Positions 56,343-64,000 are shown, counted from the stretch's first letter. The stretch: DNA of 64,000 nucleotides from Phenylobacterium sp. (GCF_004299445.1 NZ_SCTC01000003.1:246303-310302); one strand, 5' to 3'. Notes: generated by a model not told the origin, from the sequence alone. Made by a program: numbers and translations.

Positions 56343-56693
56343 TCAACCCTTCAGGATGGCGTCGACCGAGGCGTTCAGCCTGGTCCATTCCTCGACCAGC
56401 CGGTCGAGCACGGCGCGGCCCTCGTCCGAGAGCCGGTAGAAGCGCTTGTTGCGCCGCTCTTCCTCGCGCCACTCGCTGGTCAGCAGGCCCTGGGCCTCCA
56501 GCCTGCGCAGCATGGGATAGAGCGCGCCTTCGTCGATCTCGACGCCGGCGTCGCCCAGGGCCTTGCGCAGCGTGTAGCCGTAGTGCTCGGACCTCAGCTG
56601 TCCCAGCACGGCCAGGATCAGCGATCCGCGGCGCAGCTCCTGCCGGAGCGTTTCGAAGATGTCGGCGTCATTGGGCATCGTGCTGTGCGTCAT
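56343..56693 (-). CDS. PadR-family transcriptional regulator
   Basis: A 116-residue winged-helix repressor: RQELRRGSLILAVLGQLRSEHYGYTLRKALGDAGVEIDEGALYPMLRRLEAQGLLTSEWREEERRNKRFYRLSDEGRAVLDRL is the canonical PadR motif. It forms a transcription unit with the HAAS membrane protein. A perfect 8-5-8 palindrome (56694-56714) sits directly upstream of the ATG at 56693; a second ATG is at 56678. No ribosome site is clear, so the transcript may be leaderless. Confidence 0.93.
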   Translation of the reverse strand: MTHSTMPNDADIFETLRQELRRGSLILAVLGQLRSEHYGYTLRKALGDAGVEIDEGALYPMLRRLEAQGLLTSEWREEERRNKRFYRLSDEGRAVLDRLVEEWTRLNASVDAILKG

Positions 56694-56714
56694 ACACTGT
56701 GCGATACACAGTGT
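56694..56714. promoter_or_regulatory. PadR operator candidate
   Basis: ACACTGTG-CGATA-CACAGTGT, a perfect inverted repeat with 8-bp arms abutting the padR start codon. Confidence 0.7.
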
Positions 56715-56719
56715 CTAGC

Positions 56720-56730
56720 ACATACTATGT
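56720..56730. promoter_or_regulatory. Second small palindrome upstream of padR
   Basis: ACATA-C-TATGT, 6 bases beyond the first operator candidate. The TATGT/ACATA form resembles the ATGT-N-ACAT style of PadR sites. Confidence 0.4.
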
Positions 56731-56752
56731 GGCGCACAGGGTCTTTCCCTCC

Positions 56753-56881
56753 CCTTCATGGGGAGGGTGGCGAGCGAACGCGAGACGGGTGGGGAAGTGT
56801 CGGCCAGAGTGCTGAGACCGGTGAGGATCGCCACGTCCCCGCCCCGCTCGACTTTCGTCGAGCTGCCCCTCCCCATGAAGG
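56753..56881 (+). repeat. 129-bp palindromic intergenic element (MITE-like)
   Basis: A perfect 15-bp inverted repeat: CCTTCATGGGGAGGG at 56753-56767 and its complement at 56867-56881. The left end also forms a local 8-bp hairpin (56747-56767). The inner 99 bases have no gene. No flanking direct repeat is clear. It lies between padR and the epoxide hydrolase gene. Confidence 0.6.
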
Positions 56882-56926
56882 TGAGGCAAGTCTAATCTAC
56901 GCCGTAAACATAACGAGGAACCGCCG

Positions 56927-57826
56927 ATGATCCGGGCCGCGCTCGCCTTCGCCGCCGCGCTGATGCTGTCGACTGCCGCCCACGCGGCCGACAAGTACGC
57001 GGTCAACAACGGCGTGAAGATCCACTACGTGGCCGAGGGCAAGGGGCCGCTCGTGGTGCTGATCCACGGGTTTCCCGACTACTCGGCGACCTGGAAGCCG
57101 CTGACGACCGAGCTCAACAAGGCGGGCTATCGCACCGCCGCCCTGGACACCCGCGGCTACAACCTCTCGGACAAGCCCCAGGGCGAGGCGGCCTATGCCA
57201 TGCCCAACCTGATCGGCGACGTGGCCGCCGTCATCGCCGCCGAGGGCGAGAAGAACGCCATCGTCATCGGCCACGACTGGGGCGCCGCCATCGCCTGGCA
57301 GACCACATTCGCGCGGCCCGACCTGGTCAACAAGCTGGTGATCCTGAGCGTGCCCCACCCCGCCGGGATGGCCCGCGAACTCGCCACAAACGCCGACCAG
57401 CAGAAGAACAGCCAGTACGCCCGCAACTTCCAGAAGGAAGGCTCGGAGAAGATGTTGAGCGCCGAGATGCTGGCCGGCATGGCCACCAAGGACCCCGCCG
57501 CCCGGCCGGGCTACGTCGAGGCCTTCAAGCGCTCGGACTTCGCCGCGATGATGAACTACTACCGCGCCAACTATCCGCGCGGGACGGGCGCCGACGTCCA
57601 GCCCGCGCCGTCCGCTCAACCGAACAACCGCGTGAAGGTCCCGGTGCTCGTCATCCACGGCATGAAGGACACGGCTCTCGACGCCGCCGGCCACTCCGGA
57701 ACCTGGAACTACGTCGACGCCGACACGACCGTGGTGATGTTCCCGAACGCCGGCCACTTCGTGCAGCACGACGCCGCGCCCCAGGTGAACCGCACCATCC
57801 GCGACTGGTTGGACGCCCGCCGCTAG
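56927..57826 (+). CDS. Epoxide-hydrolase-like alpha/beta hydrolase, exported
   Basis: A 299-residue hydrolase with a signal peptide (MIRAALAFAAALMLSTAAHA). It has the oxyanion-hole motif HGFPD (about 48-52), the nucleophile region GHDWGAAIAW with Asp117 rather than Ser (epoxide hydrolase/haloalkane dehalogenase type), and a His near NAGHFVQHDAAPQ. The epoxide hydrolase family is the most likely. A CGAGGAACC site precedes the ATG. It ends convergently, overlapping the HxlR gene by 4 bp. Confidence 0.87.
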   Translation: MIRAALAFAAALMLSTAAHAADKYAVNNGVKIHYVAEGKGPLVVLIHGFPDYSATWKPLTTELNKAGYRTAALDTRGYNLSDKPQGEAAYAMPNLIGDVAAVIAAEGEKNAIVIGHDWGAAIAWQTTFARPDLVNKLVILSVPHPAGMARELATNADQQKNSQYARNFQKEGSEKMLSAEMLAGMATKDPAARPGYVEAFKRSDFAAMMNYYRANYPRGTGADVQPAPSAQPNNRVKVPVLVIHGMKDTALDAAGHSGTWNYVDADTTVVMFPNAGHFVQHDAAPQVNRTIRDWLDARR

Positions 57827-58155
57827 CTGTCGCGGGGCATCGCCTCGGCCCAGCGGTCGGCGAACAGGTAGATCGGCGTGAACACCTCCAGCAGCTCGCG
57901 CCCCAGCGGCGTGAGCCCGTAGCCGTCCGCGCCCAACTCCAGCAGCTGCGCCCCGCGCAGCTCGTTCACCCGCGCCTGCAGGACCGATGGCGCGAGGCCA
58001 CCCGCGGCGGCCCGCAGCGCCCGCGACGTGAGCGGCCCGTCGCGCAGCTCCCACAGCACCCGCAGGGTCCACCGCCGGCCCAGCAGCTCCAGCAGCGCCA
58101 TGATCGGCCGCTGGCCGGCCACCCTCAACATCGCCGTCGGATCAGGCTGGCTCAC
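57823..58155 (-). CDS. HxlR-family winged-helix regulator
   Basis: A 110-residue MarR/HxlR-type repressor: LLELLGRRWTLRVLWELRDGPLTSRALRAAAGGLAPSVLQARVNELRGAQLLELGADGYGLTPLGREL. The GTG start at 58155 follows AAGGG. It is divergent from the CMD gene at 58229 and an inverted repeat, CGCTATCA (58172) and TGATAGCG (58208), lies between, so it most likely represses that gene and itself. Confidence 0.9.
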   Translation of the reverse strand: MSQPDPTAMLRVAGQRPIMALLELLGRRWTLRVLWELRDGPLTSRALRAAAGGLAPSVLQARVNELRGAQLLELGADGYGLTPLGRELLEVFTPIYLFADRWAEAMPRDS

Positions 58156-58171
58156 GAATGGCCCTTGTCAT

Positions 58172-58215
58172 CGCTATCATTTTAATAGCACTTTCGCGCT
58201 ACGATATTGATAGCG
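58172..58215. promoter_or_regulatory. HxlR operator candidate
   Basis: CGCTATCA at 58172-58179 and TGATAGCG at 58208-58215 form an 8-bp inverted repeat spanning the divergent promoter region. The AT-rich interior (ATTTTAATAG) suits a promoter. Confidence 0.6.
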
Positions 58216-58228
58216 GAGCTAGCCCCCC

Positions 58229-58780
58229 ATGCCAAGGATCGCCCCCCTCCCCGCGCCTTACCCGGCCGAGATCCAGGGTCACTTCGACCAGGTGATGCCG
58301 CCCGGCGTCCCGCCGCTGGTGCTGTTCACGACGCTGGCCAGCAGTGAACGCGCCTGGAAGAAGTTCCGCGCCGGCTCGCTGCTCGACGGACGCCTGATCA
58401 GCCTGCGTGAGCGCGAGATCGTCATCGACCGGGTGTGCGCGCGCGCCGGCTGCGAGTACGAATGGGGCGTCCACATCAGCGCCTTCGCCGCGGCGGCCAG
58501 GCTGACCCGGGAAGAAATCGCCGCCACCCTGGCGCCGCCCGGCGCGACCGGCCCGTGGGCGGGGAACGAAGCCGTCCTGGTCGCCACCGTCGACGCGCTG
58601 CACGACCGGTCCACGCTTACCGACGCCGAGTTCGCCGACCTCCAGCGCCATTACAGAAACGACCAGATCCTGGAGATCCTGCTGCTGTGCGGCTTCTATC
58701 GCACCGTGGCCTATCTCTCGAACGGCCTGGCCCTGCCGCTCGAGACGACCGCAGCCCGCTTCGCCCAGTACGCGGCCTGA
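58229..58780 (+). CDS. Carboxymuconolactone-decarboxylase-family protein
   Basis: A 183-residue, helical CMD-like protein: MPRIAPLPAPYPAEIQGHFDQVMP, LISLREREIVIDRVCARAGCEYEWGVHISAFAAAARL, LLCGFYRTVAYLSNGLALPLE. The core has C-x3-C-E-Y-E-W-x-x-H, so the CxxxC/His pattern differs from AhpD. It is divergent from the HxlR gene and likely its main target. Confidence 0.85.
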   Translation: MPRIAPLPAPYPAEIQGHFDQVMPPGVPPLVLFTTLASSERAWKKFRAGSLLDGRLISLREREIVIDRVCARAGCEYEWGVHISAFAAAARLTREEIAATLAPPGATGPWAGNEAVLVATVDALHDRSTLTDAEFADLQRHYRNDQILEILLLCGFYRTVAYLSNGLALPLETTAARFAQYAA

Positions 58781-58849
58781 CGTCGAACTAGGCCTTGCGC
58801 GCGCGGTCCTCCTGGCGCTGACTCCACGGCCAGAAGGAGGAGCGAACCG

Positions 58850-60076
58850 ATGTCAGAGCAGAAGGCGCCCGAGCCGCAGGACCTGCCCACGGGCTTCCAG
58901 CTCCTCGAGATCGACCCCGAATTCCGGACCGACCCCTACCCGCGTCTGGCCGACCTGCAGGCGCGGTGCCCGGTGCGCCACGATCCGGTGCTCGAGTCGG
59001 TGGTGGTGACCGGCTACGAGAACGTCCGCGGCATCGTCAACGACCGCAGCCTCTGGCGGAACCCGGCCCGCGGCAACCCGCGCGCGCTGTTCAGCCGCGT
59101 GTCAGAGGGGTCGGGCGACCGGCCGCTGTCAATCCTCTTCATGGACGATCCCGACCACGCCCGGGTGCGCGGCCCGCTCACGCAGGCCTTCTATAAGCGC
59201 GCGGCCAAGATGAAGCCCCAGACCGAGACGATCGTCGACGAAGTGCTGGACAGCCTGAGTGGTCGGGCCGCCTTCGACATCATCGCCGACTACGGCGTGC
59301 CGGTGCCGATCCTGGTGATCGCCGCCGTGCTGGGCATCGAGAAGGAGCGCCTGCGCGAGTTCCGCGAGTGGTCCGAAGGCATCATCCTGTCGCTCAACGC
59401 CCTGCGCACGCCCGAACAGGACCAGCAGCTGATGGTGGCGGCCCAGGCGCTGGACGCCTTCTTCGCCGAAGCCATGGCCGAGCGCCGGGCCCGCCCACGC
59501 GACGACCTGATCACCGACATGGTCCAGCTCCAGGCCGCCGGCGCCCAGCTCTCGGACGAGGAGGTCAGCGTCAACCTCCAGAGCCTGCTGGTGGGCGGCA
59601 ACCTCACCACTACCGACCTGATCGGCAACGGCGTCCGCGCCTTCCTCACCCACCCCGAGCAGCTGGCGGCGCTGAAGGCCGACCCCAAACTCATCGCTAT
59701 GGCGGTCGAGGAGATCCTGCGCTGGGACCCGCCCATCACCATGACCAGCCGCATCGCCTCATGCCCCATGGAGGTCGGCGGCGAGGCGGTGTCCGATAAG
59801 GAAGCGATGATCACCGTGCTGCGCGCCGCCAATCGCGACCCGGCCATCTATGAGGCGCCCGAGCGGTTCGACATCACCCGCAAACACGTGCCGCACATGG
59901 CCTTCGGCGGCGGCGCTCACATCTGCATCGGCGCGCCCCTGGCGCGGATGGAAGGCCAGGTCGCCCTGTGGAAGCTCTTCGAGCGGTTCCCGAACCTGAA
60001 GCTGGCGGACCAGACGCTGACCTACCGCGCCCTGCCCGGCTTCCGCGGCCTGGAAAGCCTGATCGTCGAGCCCTAG
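58850..60076 (+). CDS. Cytochrome P450
   Basis: A 408-residue bacterial class I P450 monooxygenase. The haem-Cys loop is FGGGAHICIGAPLAR (Cys359), ExxR is EEILR (288-291), and the substrate region includes ILFMDDPDHARVRGPLTQAF. In the I helix the usual acid-alcohol pair (GxD/E-T) is GGNLTTTD (249-256), with Leu252 replacing the acidic residue. It needs a ferredoxin and reductase, which are not adjacent. An AGGAGGAGCGA site precedes the ATG. Convergent with the Rieske gene. Confidence 0.95.
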   Translation: MSEQKAPEPQDLPTGFQLLEIDPEFRTDPYPRLADLQARCPVRHDPVLESVVVTGYENVRGIVNDRSLWRNPARGNPRALFSRVSEGSGDRPLSILFMDDPDHARVRGPLTQAFYKRAAKMKPQTETIVDEVLDSLSGRAAFDIIADYGVPVPILVIAAVLGIEKERLREFREWSEGIILSLNALRTPEQDQQLMVAAQALDAFFAEAMAERRARPRDDLITDMVQLQAAGAQLSDEEVSVNLQSLLVGGNLTTTDLIGNGVRAFLTHPEQLAALKADPKLIAMAVEEILRWDPPITMTSRIASCPMEVGGEAVSDKEAMITVLRAANRDPAIYEAPERFDITRKHVPHMAFGGGAHICIGAPLARMEGQVALWKLFERFPNLKLADQTLTYRALPGFRGLESLIVEP

Positions 60077-60077
60077 T

Positions 60078-61181
60078 CTACTCCGCCGCCTGGGCCGCTT
60101 CCGGGATGAACATCGCCATCTTCTCGGCGAAGCCCTTCAGGCACACCTCGGACGGACCCAGCGGGCCCGTCTCGTAGCCTGAGCTCTCCATGCCTTCCTG
60201 CACGCGCCGGATCAGCACCGTGTCCTCGGCGTTGACCTGGCGGTTGATGCGCCAGTTGAGGTAGCGCGCCGCCTTCACCTCCCGCCGCGCGTCGGGCCGC
60301 ACATAGGCGATTTCGCGGATCACCGTCTGAGTGGCCGAGACCGGGATGAACTGCATGAAGTCGATCTGGTCGGGATAGACGTCGAACGCCACGTTCGGCC
60401 AGAGCTTGTAGTAGTTCCAGCGCCGCTGATCGCGCCCCTCCAGGTGCTGGAACGTCGGCAGCAGCGCCTGGTAGTGCCGCTCCACCCAGTTGCTCGACGG
60501 CGTCTCGACGATGTCACCCCACATCTTGTCGACCCACGGCTCGGCCTCGATGCCGTAGCTGGTCCCGAACAGCCGCGTCAGCCCCGGGTGGGCCACCGGG
60601 ATGTGCAGGCTGTCGGAGTAGTTGTCGCCGATGTTCTTCCAGTTCACCGGCCGGGGCCGCAGCGTCACGCGGCCCTGCGGCTGCAGGTCTGCCGGACAGT
60701 GCGGCGCCAGCTCTGCGGTGTAGGGCGCCATCATCTCGGCCACGCTGGGCAGGCCCGGCGCAAACCGCACGAAGATGAAGCCCAGGTAGATCTCCTGCTC
60801 GATCGGCTTCAGGCCCAGTTCGTCGCCGTCGATCCCGTCGAAGCCCTGCCACGGCGGCACATTGGCCAGCCGCCCGTCCAGCCGGTAGCTCCAGGCGTGG
60901 TAGGGGCACACAATCCGGTGGCCGCAGTTGCCCTGGTTCCCGTCCGCCAGCCGCGACGCGCGATGTCGGCAGACGTTGTGGAACGAGCGCACCTCGCCGT
61001 CGTCCCCGCGCACGGTCAGCACCCGCTCGCCCAGGAAGTCGAAGGCCTGATAATCGCCGGCCTCGGGGATGTCGTTCAGGTGGCAGACCACCTGCCAGGC
61101 CGTCCGAAAAATGGTCTGCCGCTCGCGCTCGAAGAACGCCTCGCTTGTGTACATCCAGGCGGGAAGAGACTGCACCGTCAT
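60078..61181 (-). CDS. Aromatic ring-hydroxylating dioxygenase alpha subunit (Rieske)
   Basis: A 367-residue Rieske non-haem iron oxygenase. The [2Fe-2S] ligands are Cys71-x-His73 (CRHRA) and Cys92-x-x-His95 (CPYHAW). The mononuclear iron site is NYSDSLHIPVAHPGL (two His after Asp), with the third acidic ligand expected in the catalytic domain. Family members oxygenate aromatic or quaternary amine compounds. ATG 61181 begins MTVQSLPAWMYTSEAF. No adjacent ferredoxin or beta subunit. Convergent with the P450 gene by one base. Confidence 0.93.
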   Translation of the reverse strand: MTVQSLPAWMYTSEAFFERERQTIFRTAWQVVCHLNDIPEAGDYQAFDFLGERVLTVRGDDGEVRSFHNVCRHRASRLADGNQGNCGHRIVCPYHAWSYRLDGRLANVPPWQGFDGIDGDELGLKPIEQEIYLGFIFVRFAPGLPSVAEMMAPYTAELAPHCPADLQPQGRVTLRPRPVNWKNIGDNYSDSLHIPVAHPGLTRLFGTSYGIEAEPWVDKMWGDIVETPSSNWVERHYQALLPTFQHLEGRDQRRWNYYKLWPNVAFDVYPDQIDFMQFIPVSATQTVIREIAYVRPDARREVKAARYLNWRINRQVNAEDTVLIRRVQEGMESSGYETGPLGPSEVCLKGFAEKMAMFIPEAAQAAE

Positions 61182-61287
61182 GGGCGGTGTTGTTCCATGC
61201 TCTGGACGCCCTGTCAGCACGTCCCGCGCCCCGCCTCGGCCGTACGGTGAGGCGGGGAACGAGGCTGTACGCGTTAGGGCCTGCGAA

Positions 61288-62262
61288 TCAGGCCGCGAAC
61301 CGCGCCAGGCGCTTGGAGATGATCTCCTCGGCCTCGGCCATGATGCCGTCGATGAGCTGCTTCACGGTCGGGACATCGTGGATCAAGCCCACGACCATGC
61401 CGCAGCTCCAGCCGCCGGCGTCCATGTCGCCGTTCTTCATGATCGCCGGGTAGACGCCCGCCACTTCCGGGGCGATGTCGGCGAAGGTGATCTTGTCGCC
61501 GAGGGTCCGCTCCTTCTCCAGCAGGCGCTCGACGCCGGCGTTGTTCAACACCCGCTCGGTGTTGCGCAGCGGGCGCATGATCAGGCGCGTATCCAGTTCG
61601 TTCGCGGCCAGGATGGCATCCTTCACGTTCTGGTGGATCGGCGCCTCGACCGTCGCCATGAACCGCGTGCCCATGTTCATGCCCTCGGCGCCCAGCGCCA
61701 GCGCCGCCGCCAGCTGGCTGCCGGTGGCGCAGCCGCCCGAGGCGACGAACGGGATCTTCAGCTCTTCGGCGGCGCGGGGCAGCAGCACCCAGTTGCCGAC
61801 GTCGTCCTCGCCCGGGTGGCCGCCGCACTCGAACCCGTCGACGCTGACCGCGTCACAGCCGATCTGCTCCGCCTTCAGCGAGTGGCGGACCGAGGTGCAC
61901 TTGTGGATCACCTTGATGCCGGCTTCCTTCAGGCTGGGCAGCCACTTGGCGGGGTTGTTGCCGGCCGTCTCGACCGCCTTCACGCCGCTCTTGATGATCG
62001 CCTCGACGAAGCCCGGATAGTCGGGCGGCGTCACCGCCGGCAGGAAGGTCAGGTTCACGCCGAACGGCTTGTCGGTCATCTCGCGGCACCGCGCGATCTC
62101 CTTGGCCAGCCCTTCGGGCGAGCCCTGCGTCAGGCCGGTGATGATCCCCAGGCCGCCCGCGTTCGACACAGCGGCCGCCATCTCGGCGTAGCCCACCATG
62201 TGCATGCCGCCCTGGATAATGGGGTGCTCGATACCGAACAGTTCCGTGATGCGGGTCTTCAC
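61288..62262 (-). CDS. Nitronate monooxygenase / 2-nitropropane dioxygenase family protein
   Basis: A 324-residue FMN protein of the NPD/NMO family (also enoyl-ACP reductase FabK-like). It opens LFGIEHPIIQGGMHMVGYAEMAAAVSNAGGLGIIT, then VKAVETAGNNPAKWL, KVIHKCTSVRHSLKAEQIGCDAVSVDGFECGGHPG (His and Gly-rich FMN loop), IPFVASGGCATGSQLAAALALGAEGMNMGTRFMATVEAP. Members oxidise nitroalkanes or reduce unsaturated acyl groups. It has a well-formed GAAGGAGA site. A palindrome lies just upstream (62277-62288). Confidence 0.92.
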   Translation of the reverse strand: MKTRITELFGIEHPIIQGGMHMVGYAEMAAAVSNAGGLGIITGLTQGSPEGLAKEIARCREMTDKPFGVNLTFLPAVTPPDYPGFVEAIIKSGVKAVETAGNNPAKWLPSLKEAGIKVIHKCTSVRHSLKAEQIGCDAVSVDGFECGGHPGEDDVGNWVLLPRAAEELKIPFVASGGCATGSQLAAALALGAEGMNMGTRFMATVEAPIHQNVKDAILAANELDTRLIMRPLRNTERVLNNAGVERLLEKERTLGDKITFADIAPEVAGVYPAIMKNGDMDAGGWSCGMVVGLIHDVPTVKQLIDGIMAEAEEIISKRLARFAA

Positions 62263-62276
62263 AGGGCGTCTCCTTC

Positions 62277-62296
62277 AAACGTGCGTTTACATTGTA
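62277..62296 (-). promoter_or_regulatory. Palindrome and -10-like element upstream of the nitronate monooxygenase gene
   Basis: On the minus strand TACAAT (62291-62296) is followed by AAACG-CA-CGTTT (62277-62288, two-base centre) and then the ribosome site. A repressor site overlapping the promoter is likely. Confidence 0.45.
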
Positions 62297-62466
62297 TTGG
62301 CCCGGCTGCGCGGCGCCCGCAAGCCGCCGCCGCGTCATGTTCGGTCGGAATCGGCCGGCGGCCAGGGCGGGCTCGGCGAGAAATCGGCGTGCTCGGAACT
62401 TGCTCGGTCACGCCCTTCCGGTTGTCGGCGCTACACGTCGCGGTAGTTGAACGAAGCGTAGCCATC

Positions 62467-62751
62467 ATGACCGACGACGTGGACATCCTTGTAGGGCGCG
62501 CCCTGCGCCGTCGCCGACGCCTGCTGGGCCTGACCCAGGCGCAGGTCGCCGCAGCCGTCGGCGTCCGCTTCCAGCAGATCCAGAAGTACGAGTGCGCCGG
62601 CAACCGCCTCTCGGTCGCCATGCTCTGGAAGCTGACCTGCGTGCTGGACGTGGATGTCGGCTACTTTTTCGCTGGGCTCCCGCGCGAGGCTGACAGCGAC
62701 CCGGCGGCCCGCCCCGCCGATCCGCCCCTCCGCTTCGAGCACGCCGCCTGA
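62467..62751 (+). CDS. XRE-family helix-turn-helix protein
   Basis: A 94-residue DNA-binding protein: DILVGRALRRRRRLLGLTQAQVAAAVGVRFQQIQKYECAGNRLSVAMLWKLTCVLDVDVGYFF is the Cro/CI-type helix-turn-helix. The C-terminal ~25 residues are Pro-rich and disordered. Similar HTH regulators are abundant in Alphaproteobacteria. The 200 bases upstream have no gene. Targets unknown. Confidence 0.9.
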   Translation: MTDDVDILVGRALRRRRRLLGLTQAQVAAAVGVRFQQIQKYECAGNRLSVAMLWKLTCVLDVDVGYFFAGLPREADSDPAARPADPPLRFEHAA

Positions 62752-62837
62752 CCGCCGCGTTCCCGTTACCTGCCAGGTAATGTGCGGACGCCCCCTTCCC
62801 GTGCCAACATCCGCGCAACAAGGGGGAGGTGATCGAG

Positions 62838-63179
62838 ATGGCGGCGTTCCGCATACTGCTGGTCGTGCTGTGGGGCGTGCTCGTCGCCTTCACCGCGGTG
62901 GTCATCGCCAACCACGGGATGAACCTCATACCCATCTTCTTCGGCGACATCGCGAAGATGGGCTGGCCCGGCCAGTTCAACCTCGACTTCCTCTGCTTCC
63001 TCACCCTGTCGGCGCTCTGGACCGCCTGGCGCGGCGGCTTTGCGCCGCTCAGCCTGGTCCTCGCGGTCGTGGCGTTCTTCGGCGGCGCGGGTTTCCTGCT
63101 CCCCTACCTGCTGATCCTCACGCTCCAGGCCAAGGGCGACATGGCGAGCGTGCTGCTGGGCGTCCGGCGGCCTGCCTGA
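62838..63179 (+). CDS. Small integral membrane protein
   Basis: A 113-residue protein with three predicted membrane helices (about 6-26, 50-66 and 70-100) and little soluble part: FRILLVVLWGVLVAFTAVVIANHGMNLIP, FNLDFLCFLTLSALWTAWRGGFAPL. A GGGGGAGG site sits upstream of the ATG at 62838. No family is recognised; it lies before uvrB on the same strand, 75 bases away. Confidence 0.7.
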   Translation: MAAFRILLVVLWGVLVAFTAVVIANHGMNLIPIFFGDIAKMGWPGQFNLDFLCFLTLSALWTAWRGGFAPLSLVLAVVAFFGGAGFLLPYLLILTLQAKGDMASVLLGVRRPA

Positions 63180-63254
63180 TCCTGACAGACTGCTGTCAGC
63201 AGGCTTGGCGCAGAGAGGTGGCGAACCCTGCCGGGAGAGCCTACCTTGGACGCC

Positions 63255-64000
63255 ATGCCCGCCCCCTCCGCGCCTGAAGGCGTCGCCGACATGTCGGCGG
63301 CCTTCGACTACGACGAAAACACCATGCCCATGCTCTGGAAGCCGCACCGCCCGGTGCGCCCGGAGAAGAGCGAGGGTGGGCGCAAGTTCAAGCTCAGCAG
63401 CGCCTATGAGCCCGCCGGCGACCAGCCGACCGCCATCCGCGAGCTGGTGGCCGGCATCGACGGCGGCGACCGCGACCAGGTCCTCCTGGGCGTCACCGGC
63501 TCGGGCAAGACCTTCACCATGGCCAAGATCATCGAGGAGACCCAGCGGCCCGCCCTGATCCTCGCGCCGAACAAGACGCTCGCCGCCCAGCTCTACAGCG
63601 AATTCAAGAGCTTCTTCCCGGAGAACGCGGTCGAGTTCTTCGTCAGCTACTACGACTACTACCAGCCCGAGGCCTACGTCCCTCGAACCGACACCTACAT
63701 CGAGAAGGACAGCTCGATTAACGAGCAGATCGACCGGATGCGCCACTCGGCCACCCGCGCGATCCTGGAGCGGGACGACGTCATCGTCGTGGCCTCGGTC
63801 TCCTGCATCTACGGCATCGGCTCGGTCGAGACCTACTCGGCCATGACCTTCCAGGTGAAGCCGGGCGACCGGATCGACGAGAAGCGCCTGATGGCCGACC
63901 TCGTGGCCCTCCAGTACAAGCGCAACGATCAGGCCTTCGAGCGCGGCAGTTTCCGCCGGCGCGGCGACACCCTTGAGATCTTCCCGGCCCACTACGAGGA
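63255..64000 (+). CDS. uvrB: Excinuclease ABC subunit B, partial (runs off the right edge)
   Basis: Start of UvrB, the damage-verification helicase subunit of nucleotide excision repair. The first 248 residues are visible: [24 protein letters not shown], Walker [85 protein letters not shown] (beta-hairpin region), [18 protein letters not shown]. These match UvrB closely. The N-terminal ~45 residues before the conserved core are an extension typical of Caulobacteraceae. ATG at 63255 is the most likely start; a TTG lies 9 bases upstream. The helicase and UvrC-binding parts are outside the window. Confidence 0.97.
   Translation, partial: MPAPSAPEGVADMSAAFDYDENTMPMLWKPHRPVRPEKSEGGRKFKLSSAYEPAGDQPTAIRELVAGIDGGDRDQVLLGVTGSGKTFTMAKIIEETQRPALILAPNKTLAAQLYSEFKSFFPENAVEFFVSYYDYYQPEAYVPRTDTYIEKDSSINEQIDRMRHSATRAILERDDVIVVASVSCIYGIGSVETYSAMTFQVKPGDRIDEKRLMADLVALQYKRNDQAFERGSFRRRGDTLEIFPAHYE

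Overview
This 64 kb window is GC-rich (mostly third-position G/C) chromosomal DNA from an alphaproteobacterium. Gene content and protein style point to the Caulobacteraceae (Phenylobacterium or Caulobacter type). The clues are an ECF41 sigma operon, a NeuB/SpsF/SpsG (pseudaminic-acid type) glycosylation set, a large RTX repeat protein, SleB-type cell wall hydrolases and an alphaproteobacterial nadABC locus. The genus is an inference. No rRNA, tRNA, CRISPR array, transposase or prophage was seen.

Layout. 1-12 kb: carA (cut by the left edge) and carB lie 8 kb apart and diverge. Between them are a VOC protein, a PAS-HisKA-REC protein without an ATPase domain, an ECF41 sigma operon with a recognisable promoter, and an ECF sigma/RskA-type anti-sigma pair. 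12-24 kb: membrane proteins, hydrolases, a cytochrome b561, a VIT-family transporter, an SDR, a GST, greA and an ELM1-family protein. 24-34.5 kb: an 875-residue RTX protein ending at a strong terminator, then a tight operon (SpsF-like cytidylyltransferase, PseG-like hydrolase, methyltransferase, FAD protein, WbqC-like protein). An O2-dependent-type flavin monooxygenase with an FNR/FixK-like box and an AlkD-like protein follow, then a NeuB/PseI-type synthase. 34.7-39.7 kb: trxB, a GNAT protein, a SleB hydrolase and a hybrid histidine kinase. 39.8-45 kb: the NAD locus nadA, GyrI-like gene, nadB, (membrane gene), tetR, nadC, with two copies of a palindrome before nadA and a 35-bp palindrome between the membrane gene and tetR. 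45-56.7 kb: RidA, a chemoreceptor, a phosphate-selective-type porin, three neighbouring DJ-1/PfpI proteins, SDR, DUF1003, a second SleB hydrolase, two tiny envelope peptides, and a HAAS/PadR pair. 57-64 kb: epoxide hydrolase, HxlR regulator with divergent CMD protein, cytochrome P450, Rieske oxygenase, nitronate monooxygenase, an XRE protein and the start of uvrB.

How the genes fit together. Housekeeping blocks (car, greA, nad, trxB, uvrB) alternate with accessory islands. The most system-like parts are: the glycan operon at 26.7-31.1 kb with the NeuB-type gene at 33.4-34.5 kb, which probably builds and decorates a nonulosonic-acid-like sugar; the ECF41 operon, whose sigma factor probably reads its own promoter; and the NAD locus, with duplicated operators and inserted regulatory genes. 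All functions are inferred by reading the translated sequence; no database search was possible.
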